This document shows positions 14,473 to 20,659 of a stretch of 21,922 nucleotides of DNA, piece after piece (within the stretch, counting starts at the first letter, position 1; the number at the start of each line of letters is the position of its first letter). This DNA is from an uncultured Bacilli bacterium (GTDB lineage: Bacteria; Bacillota_I; Bacilli_A; RF39; UBA660): contig CALVIQ010000102.1 of NCBI GenBank assembly GCA_944331815.1, positions 1 to 21,922 of the forward strand, in the 5' to 3' direction. A model generated the notes under the pieces. That model saw only the letters and a list, made by a program, of their open reading frames with translations, had not been told where the DNA came from and made no database searches. Both the position numbers and the translations under genes were made by a program.

Positions 14473-15411
14473 ATGATATATATATTATATGGAACTATTA
14501 ATTATTTAATAAATAAAGAAATAAATAAAATAATAAAAGATAACAATATTGATGAAATTAATATAAATAAATATGATTTAACTAATACATATTTAACCGA
14601 TATAATTAATGATGCTAGTAGTATGTCATTATTTGATGATAAAAAAATAATTATTGTTAATAATAGTTATATATTTACTGGAAATACTAAAAAAACTTTG
14701 GAACAAGATACAACTATTTTGGAAAATTATTTAAATAATATAAATGATAATACAATTTTAATATTTATTGCAAATAATGATAAATTAGATGAAAGAAAAA
14801 AAATAACTAAATTAATTAAAAAAATAGGTAATGTAAAAGAATTTAATAATATAGATAATATTTCTTTGGTAAAGGAACTATTTAATGATTATAATATATC
14901 AACTGACAATATAAAATATTTATTAGAACGAGTAGGGGATGATACCACCCTACTTGCCACTGAAATTGATAAAATCAAAATATATAAAGATACTGATAAA
15001 AATATAACTAAAGATGATATAACTAATTTAATATCTAAATCATTAGAAGTAAATAATTTTAAATTGATTGATGCTATTATAAATAAAAATAAAAATGAAG
15101 CCATATTATTATATCAAGATCGAATTAAATTAAATGAAGAGCCAATTGCTATTATAATTGCATTAGCTAATCAAATAAGAATAATGTATCAAGTAAAACA
15201 ATTATATTTAAATGGATATACTGAGAATAATATTGCTAGTATGTTAAAAATACATCCATATAGAGTTAAATTAGCTAATCAAAACTCAAAAAAATATGAT
15301 TCAAATATATTATTAAATTATTTAAAACAATTAGCTGATTTAGATATATCTATTAAAACAGGTAGAATAGATAAACAATTGGGATTAGAATTATTTATTT
15401 TAGCATTATAA
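14473..15411 (+). CDS. holA: DNA polymerase III delta subunit
   Basis: The 312-aa protein is the clamp-loader subunit that opens the beta sliding clamp. The N-terminus MIYILYGTINYLINKEINKI matches the usual 'YLLYG-(E/N)-xFLIEKE' opening. Later marks are 'ASSMSLFDDKKIIIVNN' (about 53-69), 'LIFIANNDKLDERKKITKLIKK', 'LLERVGDDTTLLATEIDKI' and 'INKNKNEAILLYQDRI' with 'IALANQIRIMYQVKQLYLNGYTENNIASML'. The C-terminal 'LKQLADLDISIKTGRIDKQLGLELFIL' is diagnostic. ATG 14473 is chosen over GTG 14464 because the TAGGTGA site at 14461-14467 then sits 5 nt upstream and the N-terminus matches the family. It is slightly short for the family. It is followed by a terminator and then dif. Confidence 0.92.
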   Translation: MIYILYGTINYLINKEINKIIKDNNIDEININKYDLTNTYLTDIINDASSMSLFDDKKIIIVNNSYIFTGNTKKTLEQDTTILENYLNNINDNTILIFIANNDKLDERKKITKLIKKIGNVKEFNNIDNISLVKELFNDYNISTDNIKYLLERVGDDTTLLATEIDKIKIYKDTDKNITKDDITNLISKSLEVNNFKLIDAIINKNKNEAILLYQDRIKLNEEPIAIIIALANQIRIMYQVKQLYLNGYTENNIASMLKIHPYRVKLANQNSKKYDSNILLNYLKQLADLDISIKTGRIDKQLGLELFILAL

Positions 15412-15436
15412 AAAGACATTATTATATGTCTTTTTT
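15410..15436 (+). terminator. Terminator after holA
   Basis: AAAAAGACA (15410-15418) with TGTCTTTTT (15427-15435), 8-nt loop, T-run. It ends 13 nt before the dif site, insulating the prophage from host transcription. Confidence 0.85.
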
Positions 15437-15448
15437 CATAACTATTCA

Positions 15449-15476
15449 ACTTCCGATAATATATATTATGTTAACT
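15449..15476 (+). other. dif: dif-type XerC/XerD recombination site, left prophage junction (attL)
   Basis: A 28-bp site: XerC arm ACTTCCGATAA, centre TATATA, XerD arm TTATGTTAACT. From memory of the B. subtilis dif (ACTTCCTAGAA / TATATA / TTATGTAAACT) it differs at three positions. Bases 15458-15478 are repeated exactly at 20669-20689. The well-conserved XerC arm here is taken as the chromosomal half. Confidence 0.9.
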
Positions 15477-15564
15477 AACAAGTTTTAATAATTATTGTGT
15501 CACCTTTGATAATTATATCATAACCAAAGTCATTATGCAATTTATATGCTAATTCTAATGTCAT
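15475..15564 (-). CDS. Hypothetical 29-aa phage peptide ending inside attL
   Basis: The ATG at 15564 follows AAAGAAAGGAAG, a good ribosome binding site, just after the rep stop. The product reads MTLELAYKLHNDFGYDIIIK and then GDTIIIKTC. Its TAG stop (15477-15475) uses the last bases of the XerD arm. It may be the last gene of the phage operon or a translated remnant. After excision, the sequence past the stop would differ. No family is recognised. Confidence 0.45.
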   Translation of the reverse strand: MTLELAYKLHNDFGYDIIIKGDTIIIKTC

Positions 15565-15581
15565 ATTAATCTTCCTTTCTT

Positions 15582-16496
15582 TTAAGCAATTTTTTTAAAT
15601 TCTCTATAAATGATATCATTATTTAAGAAATCAATATATTCATTTTCATATACAATTTTAAAATCATCAGTAAATATTTCACATAATATTTTAAAATCAT
15701 TTAAATTAGATAAATCAAATTCAATTATTTCAGGCTTTTTTAAATTACCACTATATAAATATCTTCTATGACCAAATAAACGATTATCAATATCTTTAGT
15801 CATATATTTTGATATATACCCTACTACATTAATATCTTTTAAATTAAATACACTTGTAAAGCCATAAGACCAATATTTTACATCATATTGATTAATTTTA
15901 TCTTTTTGTGGTATAATTACTAAAGAACTTTGTTTAATATCAAGATTAGTTAATAAATGATAGTGTACTGCTCCTCTCTTCTGAAATTCGGGAACACACA
16001 CATAAGCAAAGTTCTTATAAATTGACTTTACTTTTGTTCGCCAAATTGCGAACTTTTTATTTGCAATTTTTATATCTTCAACATTATCAGCAAAAGTTAA
16101 TGTAATAAAAGTTTTAAATATTTTCTCATTATTTTTTACAAGTCGTTGCAGCTCAAATCTACTTCTTAAAATATTTTTTAATTCAATTTCTTTTAATTGA
16201 TTAGAAGATTGTTTTTTAGTAGTAGAACTAATATCAGAACGAAAACAAATTCTATTCAAATCTTTTAATTTATCTAAATTATTATCTTTTTTTAAATGTG
16301 GCTTTTTCCGAAAATACATTTGCTTATAATCTCCACAATCTATAAGTTTTAAATCAACTCTTTTTTTATTAGTTGCACTTATGAGACTATTATCAAGTAA
16401 TAAGGAAAGAACTTCGTTCTTTCTCCAAATATGGAATAACCTTTCCTGATGGTATCTTTCCTTATAATCTATCTTATCACGAAATAAATCTGACAT
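15582..16496 (-). CDS. HUH-type rolling-circle replication initiator (inovirus Rep, G2P/ORF2-like)
   Basis: The 304-aa protein should nick the phage double-strand origin and start rolling-circle replication. Three HUH motifs appear in order. Motif 1 is 'TFITLTFADN' (129-138). Motif 2 is 'PEFQKRGAVHYHLLTNLD', with metal-binding H178 and H180. Motif 3 is 'VVGYISKYMTKD', with candidate nucleophile Y227 and a second tyrosine at 231, as in two-tyrosine Reps. The 'EFQKRGAVHYH' context matches the REP_ORF2-G2P family of inoviruses and small phages. The N-terminal 100 residues are basic and specific to this group. The ATG has a GAAAGTGG site. It is the last large gene of the operon, separated from the Zot gene by two hairpins. 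Confidence 0.9.
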   Translation of the reverse strand: MSDLFRDKIDYKERYHQERLFHIWRKNEVLSLLLDNSLISATNKKRVDLKLIDCGDYKQMYFRKKPHLKKDNNLDKLKDLNRICFRSDISSTTKKQSSNQLKEIELKNILRSRFELQRLVKNNEKIFKTFITLTFADNVEDIKIANKKFAIWRTKVKSIYKNFAYVCVPEFQKRGAVHYHLLTNLDIKQSSLVIIPQKDKINQYDVKYWSYGFTSVFNLKDINVVGYISKYMTKDIDNRLFGHRRYLYSGNLKKPEIIEFDLSNLNDFKILCEIFTDDFKIVYENEYIDFLNNDIIYREFKKIA

Positions 16497-16522
16497 ATCA
16501 AAACCACTTTCTATTTAAATTA

Positions 16523-16582
16523 CAGCCTATGGCTGATACTCATAAAATCGTACGATATAAAATCGTCGCTATTTTATGAGTT
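16523..16582. other. Two hairpins between the Rep and Zot genes
   Basis: A small hairpin CAGCC-TAT-GGCTG (16523-16535) stands next to a longer one pairing ACTCATAAAAT (16538-16548) with ATTTTATGAGT (about 16572-16582), whose loop has an ATCGT-type sub-repeat. In Ff phages such structures mark the origin or control signals. Which role applies here is unknown. End coordinates may be off by one base. Confidence 0.5.
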
Positions 16583-17229
16583 TAACTTTTTATTTGCTCA
16601 AATGTATCATAACTATTAGCTACACATAAATTAGTTTTAGAAATTGTTGTTTCTATTAATGGAGCAACATAATCATTTTCTTCATTAGACCATTTTAATT
16701 GTTCAGCATTATAAAGTCTTTTTATCAATAAACCTAAACTAAATATATTGATCATTTGACATTCAACTTGAAATCTACAATATCTACGAAGTGTTATATT
16801 AATCTCTAACCATTCCTGAGCAGTTGTTATAAATATAATTCTTCTTTTACGCATTTGTGAAAGAAAATCAAGAACTTCTTTAGTCATTTTAGATGATTTA
16901 GTTAAAGCGGTAAATATTTCGTCATAAAAGATAATACAATCAGTTTTATCGCGTAATTCAAGCAATTGGTCAAAACCAGTAAAATATGTATATTCAATAC
17001 CTTTAATAGAAGATACATTGGAATAAATAGGAATATCTTTATTATTTAATAAAAACTCTACAGCAGAATAAGTTTTACCACTACCCTGCTTACCACAATA
17101 ACAATAAACACCAAAACGACCACGATTAGCAACAAAACCCTTTCTAAAAAAAGTTTTAAACTTAATTTTAGTATGTCTAAACTTAACTAATAATAAAATA
17201 ATAACTATAATTAAAATTATAAAATACAT
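16582..17229 (-). CDS. Zot/pI-like phage assembly ATPase
   Basis: This 215-aa inner-membrane ATPase drives extrusion of filamentous virions. It has an N-terminal membrane segment (2-15), then Walker A GKQGSGKT (46-53), Walker B 'CIIFYDE' (98-104) and a sensor-like 'IIFITTAQEW' region, the usual Zonular occludens toxin (Zot) domain. The ATG at 17229 is chosen over the TTG at 17289 because AGAAAGGAATT lies directly before it and the upstream 20 codons fall in a hairpin. The large periplasmic C-terminal part found in Gram-negative pI proteins is absent, fitting a host without an outer membrane. It follows the pVI-like gene, the conserved pIII-pVI-pI order. Confidence 0.93.
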   Translation of the reverse strand: MYFIILIIVIILLLVKFRHTKIKFKTFFRKGFVANRGRFGVYCYCGKQGSGKTYSAVEFLLNNKDIPIYSNVSSIKGIEYTYFTGFDQLLELRDKTDCIIFYDEIFTALTKSSKMTKEVLDFLSQMRKRRIIFITTAQEWLEINITLRRYCRFQVECQMINIFSLGLLIKRLYNAEQLKWSNEENDYVAPLIETTISKTNLCVANSYDTFEQIKS

Positions 17230-17249
17230 AATAAATTCCTTTCTATATA

Positions 17250-17287
17250 GTTGTGTTGGCGCAATTATATATAGCGCCAAACACAAC
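17250..17287 (-). promoter_or_regulatory. Stable hairpin upstream of the Zot gene
   Basis: GTTGTGTTGGCGC (17250-17262) pairs with the GCGCCA...ACACAAC arm (17274-17287) with one bulged base and an 11-nt A/T loop. On the - strand it lies between the pVI-like stop and the Zot ribosome binding site and has no T-run. An RNA processing or translation-tuning element is more likely than a terminator. Confidence 0.55.
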
Positions 17288-17290
17288 AAC

Positions 17291-17590
17291 TTATGGCTTA
17301 ATTTTATTATACCAAGACAATGCTAATTTAATCATATAAAATAACATTGGTGCAGTTAATTTAAAAGTATAATAAGATACTATTAAACCTAAAGCAGTAG
17401 AACTAATACCAGTTAATGATATACACCAACCAATTGACTCCCCTACTACATTCAAAAAACTAGCAAAATAAGATAATGCAGTTGATAAATCAGGCAATAC
17501 GGACTGAATTAAGGCATCAAATGGCGCTAATACAACACTAACCAAACTTATAATTAAATTAATAATACCTGTTAAAATAGCATTAATCAC
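17291..17590 (-). CDS. pVI-like minor coat/membrane protein
   Basis: The 99-aa protein has three hydrophobic segments (about 4-24, 36-55 and 60-88), ending in a basic 'MIKLALSWYNKIKP'. Size, topology and position between the pIII-like gene and the Zot gene match pVI of filamentous phages (DUF2523-like), which caps the virion end with pIII. It starts at GTG 17590, overlapping the last codon and TGA of the pIII-like gene by four bases, so translation is coupled. The assignment rests on context and topology, not on a recognised motif. Confidence 0.75.
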   Translation of the reverse strand: MINAILTGIINLIISLVSVVLAPFDALIQSVLPDLSTALSYFASFLNVVGESIGWCISLTGISSTALGLIVSYYTFKLTAPMLFYMIKLALSWYNKIKP

Positions 17591-18717
17591 AAGTCCATCA
17601 CCTCAATTTCGTCATGGTCAGGATTTTTAAAATCCTTAACTAAATTAAAGATACGAACACAAACCCAATATGCAATTAAACCTGTTGTAATTGTTTGATA
17701 TAAAGTATAAAAACCACCAAAATATTGATTATATATAGTACTCATACAAGGTAATGTCAAATTAGTATCAACAAATGGCAATGGAATATTCAAAGGTGTA
17801 CAAGAACTAGAAGTTAAAGATTTAATAAAATTTAAAGGTGCAGTTATTACTGCAGTTAGACCAAAAGTATCAGTTGTAAAATCTTCAAAAAAGCCACCAG
17901 CACTATCAGAAGCTCCTGAACTATCAGAATTATTAATACTATCATTTAAATCAGTAATTTCTTGTTGGACTTTATTAATATTTTCTTGAACCTCTTCAAT
18001 ACTTTCAGAAGTAGCAAAACCAGAATTGTTAATAATAGAAGAAACAGCACCAGAATATATACCTAAAGGTTGAATACTATAACCCATAAGATTTACAGAA
18101 TTGTTAGATGAACCTGTATAAGTTAACCTAAAACCAATATAACCAGCATTATATCGTGGACTTATACCAAAACTGACTGCAGTACAATCGTTAGAAATAC
18201 CCCAAGAATCTGAAAAATATTTTCCACTTAAAGTAGAACCAGACAAATAATAACTATAAATAGGTGAATATGTCATATTATAAATTTCAGATTGACTATT
18301 AGCAGACCAGATAGAAATATCATTATTATTAATATCAATTTCGCCTTGAATTGAACAAAAATAACCAGTTACAGCATAAGTATAATTAGGAACTAAAGGA
18401 ACATCTAAACGATAAATAACCATTGCACCATTACTATCATTAGGAAAATTATTAACATAAGGAACAACATATTCGGATATATCACCATTATCAGTAGAAA
18501 CATCCCAAGTAGATTGACCAATTGAAAGTGAAGAACCATTACAAGAAGAAGAACTAGTACAATCTTTAACAACAATTTTATCAGGAGTTATATTATTAAC
18601 TGCCCAACCATTTACATCATAAGCTTTAACATCGCAAGAAGAAAATAAAAAACTAAATAGAAAAACTACCAAAAAATATGCAATATATTTTTTACAATAT
18701 CTTAATATATCTTTCAT
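17587..18717 (-). CDS. pIII-like adsorption protein
   Basis: The 376-aa protein has a Sec signal (core 'YIAYFLVVFLFSFLFSSC', likely cleaved after VKA) and a Ser/Asn/Tyr-rich extracellular domain (about 34-235) with scattered cysteines. A coiled-coil stretch ('SIEEVQENINKVQQEITDLN', about 242-262) and a Ser/Gly hinge follow, then a C-terminal domain with one membrane anchor (about 341-361) and a basic/acidic tail. This is the layout of pIII, which binds the receptor and releases the virion. ATG 18717 is preferred to TTG 18720 since AGGAGG lies 8 nt upstream. It overlaps the stop of the preceding gene. The N-terminal domain should determine host range; it resembles no family I can name. Confidence 0.82.
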   Translation of the reverse strand: MKDILRYCKKYIAYFLVVFLFSFLFSSCDVKAYDVNGWAVNNITPDKIVVKDCTSSSSCNGSSLSIGQSTWDVSTDNGDISEYVVPYVNNFPNDSNGAMVIYRLDVPLVPNYTYAVTGYFCSIQGEIDINNNDISIWSANSQSEIYNMTYSPIYSYYLSGSTLSGKYFSDSWGISNDCTAVSFGISPRYNAGYIGFRLTYTGSSNNSVNLMGYSIQPLGIYSGAVSSIINNSGFATSESIEEVQENINKVQQEITDLNDSINNSDSSGASDSAGGFFEDFTTDTFGLTAVITAPLNFIKSLTSSSCTPLNIPLPFVDTNLTLPCMSTIYNQYFGGFYTLYQTITTGLIAYWVCVRIFNLVKDFKNPDHDEIEVMDL

Positions 18718-19049
18718 CAATTAAACCTCCTGAAAAATCTTAAAAATATTTTTAAAGGAATATAAAAGCAGAATATACACATAATTAAAAATATAACTAA
18801 TATCCTATCAAAATCATTACGATAATAAACTTCATTAGTTAGAACTGAATTATCTAAACAAATAGGCAAAGTAGAATAATTACTAAAAGTTTGTACTCCA
18901 TCTTCATATAAATAATTAGAATTATAGTAATAATCACGATAATTGATTTCTGCATTTCTTCTTGGTACTTCTTCATAGGCACGAATAGTTGTTTCTGAAG
19001 TAACAACAAAACATTCATAATTCTCTAGATCTGGAACATATATTTTCAT
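18717..19049 (-). CDS. Phage membrane protein, 110 aa, upstream of the pIII-like gene
   Basis: The N-terminal 80 residues are hydrophilic and Tyr/Asn-rich ('AEINYRDYYYNSNYLYEDG'), with cysteines at 13 and 64. One C-terminal membrane span (about 83-103, 'ILVIFLIMCIFCFYIPLKIF') and a basic end RFFRRFN follow. There is no N-terminal signal, so the tail-anchored orientation would leave the N-terminus inside, or outside if inserted by YidC. It starts at ATG 19049, overlapping the stop of the 44-aa ORF (TAATG), and ends overlapping the pIII-like start. Position suggests a virion or assembly component; no named family is recognised. Confidence 0.75.
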   Translation of the reverse strand: MKIYVPDLENYECFVVTSETTIRAYEEVPRRNAEINYRDYYYNSNYLYEDGVQTFSNYSTLPICLDNSVLTNEVYYRNDFDRILVIFLIMCIFCFYIPLKIFLRFFRRFN

Positions 19050-19183
19050 TAATCTTCACTCCAAAAATCATGGTCATAAGAACAAATTGAATTAATTGAA
19101 ATAGCTAAAATATTAATAACTTTTTCTAATGTATAAATTTTATAAATTAAAAATAAACAAATAACAAATAAAATAATTTCCAT
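19049..19183 (-). CDS. Small phage membrane protein, 44 aa
   Basis: The ATG at 19183 has a GGTAGGTG ribosome binding site. The product starts MEIILFVICLFLIYKIYTLE and ends SICSYDHDFWSED. It has a hydrophobic N-terminal helix and an acidic tail, in the size range of filamentous phage minor coats. The stop overlaps the next ATG (TAATG). It is tightly packed in the structural operon, which supports translation. Confidence 0.7.
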   Translation of the reverse strand: MEIILFVICLFLIYKIYTLEKVINILAISINSICSYDHDFWSED

Positions 19184-19191
19184 AAAGACAC

Positions 19192-19305
19192 CTACCTTTT
19201 ACCAAATAATAAACTACCCATAAAATCAAACAAAATATAAAGACCAATAACTGCAGGCATTAAATCAACCAATTGAACCATAAATTGAATCGCAATATCA
19301 AACAT
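19192..19305 (-). CDS. Small phage membrane protein, 37 aa (pVII/pIX-like candidate)
   Basis: The product starts MFDIAIQFMVQLVDLMPAVI and ends FDFMGSLLFGKR: a single hydrophobic helix with a basic C-terminus. Ff pVII and pIX are 33 and 32 residues. It has an AAAGGGG site 8 nt before the ATG. It is the first gene after the terminator that follows the major coat gene, just where Ff-like phages switch to minor coat proteins. The assignment is by size, topology and place. Confidence 0.7.
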   Translation of the reverse strand: MFDIAIQFMVQLVDLMPAVIGLYILFDFMGSLLFGKR

Positions 19306-19326
19306 ATATAAAACCCCTTTCATAAT

Positions 19327-19427
19327 AAAAAAAGTACGTGTAGCTTAGTATATAAAACTATATACCATTAGGGAATAAACCCAGCCATTAAAAATACCCC
19401 CTTTTTAACAACTTGCTAAACACGTAC
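19327..19427 (-). terminator. Structured terminator region after the major coat gene
   Basis: GTACGTGT (19334-19341) pairs with ACACGTAC (19420-19427), extended by TTAG/CTAA after a 3-nt bulge; an internal TATATA/TATATA hairpin lies at 19349-19364. On the - strand the stem is followed by seven T (19333-19327). Ff phages also have a strong terminator directly after the major coat gene. The 9-nt motif AAACCCAGC occurs twice nearby (19377-19385, 19436-19444). Confidence 0.65.
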
Positions 19428-19468
19428 AAATACCCAAACCCAGCTAAACCCTAGCATTTAACGAAATA

Positions 19469-19663
19469 CTAGAAACGAACTTTACCTTTACCGGCACCTT
19501 TTACAGCTTTACGTAATAGATATAAACCTAAAGCAATTGGCACCATAGTAACGACAAAAGGAATAACGTCTGCAACTACTGAAAAAATTGTTTCAGCAGT
19601 AATTCCAGTTTTTAAAGCAGTAACTACAGCTTCCATTCCACTAACGACAACTTCGTCTTCCAT
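19469..19663 (-). CDS. Inovirus major coat protein
   Basis: The 64-aa protein has the classic layout. There is an acidic amphipathic N-terminus (MEDEVVVSGMEAVVTALKTG), a hydrophobic span of about 22 residues (28-50, 'FSVVADVIPFVVTMVPIALG'), and a strongly basic C-terminus (RKAVKGAGKGKVRF) that would face the packaged DNA. No long signal peptide is present, so it may insert with its native N-terminus. It has an AAAGGGGGAAG site. It lies downstream of the early genes and upstream of a strong terminator, so it should be the most abundant phage protein. Confidence 0.9.
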   Translation of the reverse strand: MEDEVVVSGMEAVVTALKTGITAETIFSVVADVIPFVVTMVPIALGLYLLRKAVKGAGKGKVRF

Positions 19664-19687
19664 AAGTTGTCTTCCCCCTTTCTATTC

Positions 19688-19924
19688 TTATTTATCTAAA
19701 AGGCTTTTTAATAAACCTTTAAGACCTAATTCAGTTTTAAAGCATATTCTTTCAAAATATTCATTATAAGACCAAACTTTCCCATTATAAATAAAATTAA
19801 TATCTATAATCTCGTGTCCATATTGATTTTGATAACCAATATTTTGATAAAAATGAAGATATTGAGAATACTTATAATAATATGTATTATCTGGCCTTAA
19901 CCACTTAATTATAAACATTTTCAA
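19688..19924 (-). CDS. Hypothetical phage protein, 76-78 aa
   Basis: No family is recognised. The protein is aromatic-rich ('NTYYYKYSQYLHFYQNIGYQNQYG') and soluble, with a basic/hydrophobic end ELGLKGLLKSLLDK. The frame could start at TTG 19924 or ATG 19918; neither has a clear ribosome binding site. Both lie within the 3' end of the preceding gene, so coupled translation is likely. Its place between the candidate ssDNA-binding gene and the major coat gene suggests a role in DNA handling or packaging, as inference only. Confidence 0.65.
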   Translation of the reverse strand: MKMFIIKWLRPDNTYYYKYSQYLHFYQNIGYQNQYGHEIIDINFIYNGKVWSYNEYFERICFKTELGLKGLLKSLLDK

Positions 19925-20168
19925 TTACCATTTTAGGTTGTCCATTATTGGAAACGATAAAATTAATATCTGCTTTAAAAACTTTACCAATATCACTATT
20001 TTTAATCTTATTAAACATACTATCACTATCAAACCATGTTTGACATACATTATAACCTTTACGATTTTGACTTTCTTTTAAATCAACGATAGCATAATCT
20101 AATACACATCTTTTAGCATCTTTAGAACGTCCAACACCTAAAATTAAAATATTAATAGAAGTCTTCAT
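19905..20168 (-). CDS. Candidate phage ssDNA-binding protein (pV-like)
   Basis: The 87-aa protein is the first gene of the phage operon. It is soluble and alternates beta-like stretches ('SINILILGVG', 'CVLDYAIVDL', 'KADINFIVSN', 'KMVIENVYN') with basic patches (GRSKDAKR). Its size equals that of Ff pV (87 aa), which coats new single strands and sets the switch to packaging. OB-like strand order and position support this, but no diagnostic motif is seen, so the role is inferred. The ATG at 20168 has an AAAGGAGC site. It is driven by the operator-controlled promoter at 20210-20238. Confidence 0.6.
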   Translation of the reverse strand: MKTSINILILGVGRSKDAKRCVLDYAIVDLKESQNRKGYNVCQTWFDSDSMFNKIKNSDIGKVFKADINFIVSNNGQPKMVIENVYN

Positions 20169-20183
20169 TTTTGCTCCTTTCTA

Positions 20184-20200
20184 TATACGTTTTACGTATA
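20184..20200. promoter_or_regulatory. Operator 1 of the phage repressor
   Basis: A perfect palindrome TATACGT-TTT-ACGTATA. It lies just downstream of the predicted transcription start of the - strand phage operon. Confidence 0.85.
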
Positions 20201-20209
20201 TCTATAACA

Positions 20210-20238
20210 ATTATATACGTAAAACGTATAAATGTCAA
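20210..20238 (-). promoter_or_regulatory. Main phage promoter with operator 2 in its spacer
   Basis: On the - strand TTGACA (20238-20233), exactly 17 nt, TATAAT (20215-20210). The spacer is almost wholly operator 2. It drives the replication and structural genes; bound repressor would block it. Confidence 0.9.
20214..20230. promoter_or_regulatory. Operator 2 of the phage repressor
   Basis: A perfect palindrome TATACGT-AAA-ACGTATA, the reverse complement of operator 1, 30 bp from it centre to centre. Confidence 0.88.
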
Positions 20239-20255
20239 TATACTTTTTACGTATA
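20239..20255. promoter_or_regulatory. Operator 3 of the phage repressor
   Basis: TATACTT-TTT-ACGTATA has one mismatch in the left half. It is 25 bp from operator 2 and nearest the repressor gene. TATACT within it could be the repressor's own -10, so this weaker site may give autoregulation. Confidence 0.8.
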
Positions 20256-20284
20256 TTGTAAAATTTTCATAAGAGGTGTTAAAA

Positions 20285-20500
20285 ATGTTAAGATTTAAAG
20301 ATTTAAGAGAAGATAAAGATAAAGTACAAAAAGAATTAGCAATATTATTAAAAATATCTCAAGCACAATATTCAAGAATAGAAAAAGGAATAAATCAAGC
20401 ATCATATGAGCAATTAATTACACTAGCAATATTTTATAATACAAGCATAGATTATATTTTGGGAATAACAAATAAAAAAGAACCATATCCTAAAAAATAA
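20285..20500 (+). CDS. XRE-family (cI-like) phage repressor
   Basis: The 71-aa protein is almost entirely one helix-turn-helix domain: 'RFKDLREDKDKVQKELAILL' in pieces, then 'KISQAQYSRIEKGINQASYEQLITLAIFYNTSIDYILGIT', the standard XRE/Cro-cI pattern with recognition helix near SQAQYSRIEKG. It has no separate oligomerisation or LexA-like protease domain, so induction by self-cleavage is unlikely. The ATG at 20285 is chosen over GTG 20276 because the latter lies inside the AAGAGGTG ribosome binding site. It is divergent from the phage operon and should bind the three operators between them, keeping the prophage silent and probably tuning itself. Confidence 0.9.
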   Translation: MLRFKDLREDKDKVQKELAILLKISQAQYSRIEKGINQASYEQLITLAIFYNTSIDYILGITNKKEPYPKK

Positions 20501-20503
20501 TAA

Positions 20504-20604
20504 TTGGGGAGTATATGTGTAGCGCTGAGCAGTTTTACCTATCGGCAGACCTTTTTTTAATTCTTCCCCAAACCCCTACTTAAAAAAAGGAAAACTGCTC
20601 GCGC
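20504..20604. other. Cruciform-capable phage intergenic region (candidate origin/packaging signal)
   Basis: An outer stem pairs GCGC-GAGCAGTTTT (20522-20536, one bulged T) with AAAACTGCTCGCGC (20591-20604). An inner perfect 11-bp stem pairs CCTTTTTTTAA (20550-20560) with TTAAAAAAAGG (20580-20590). The 19-nt C-rich loop contains TCCCCAA (20565-20571), complementary to TTGGGGA at 20504-20510, allowing a pseudoknot-like contact. No ORF is present. Filamentous phage intergenic regions carry replication origins and the packaging hairpin in such structures. Confidence 0.7.
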
Positions 20605-20608
20605 ACAC

Positions 20609-20644
20609 AAAAAAATCTAGATCATAAATGAACTAGATTTTTTT
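20609..20644. terminator. Bidirectional terminator near the right prophage end
   Basis: A perfect 12-bp stem AAAAAAATCTAG (20609-20620) with CTAGATTTTTTT (20633-20644), 12-nt loop. It can stop repressor transcripts from the left and any host transcript entering from the right. Confidence 0.8.
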
Positions 20645-20659
20645 TATCGGAAATTATAA

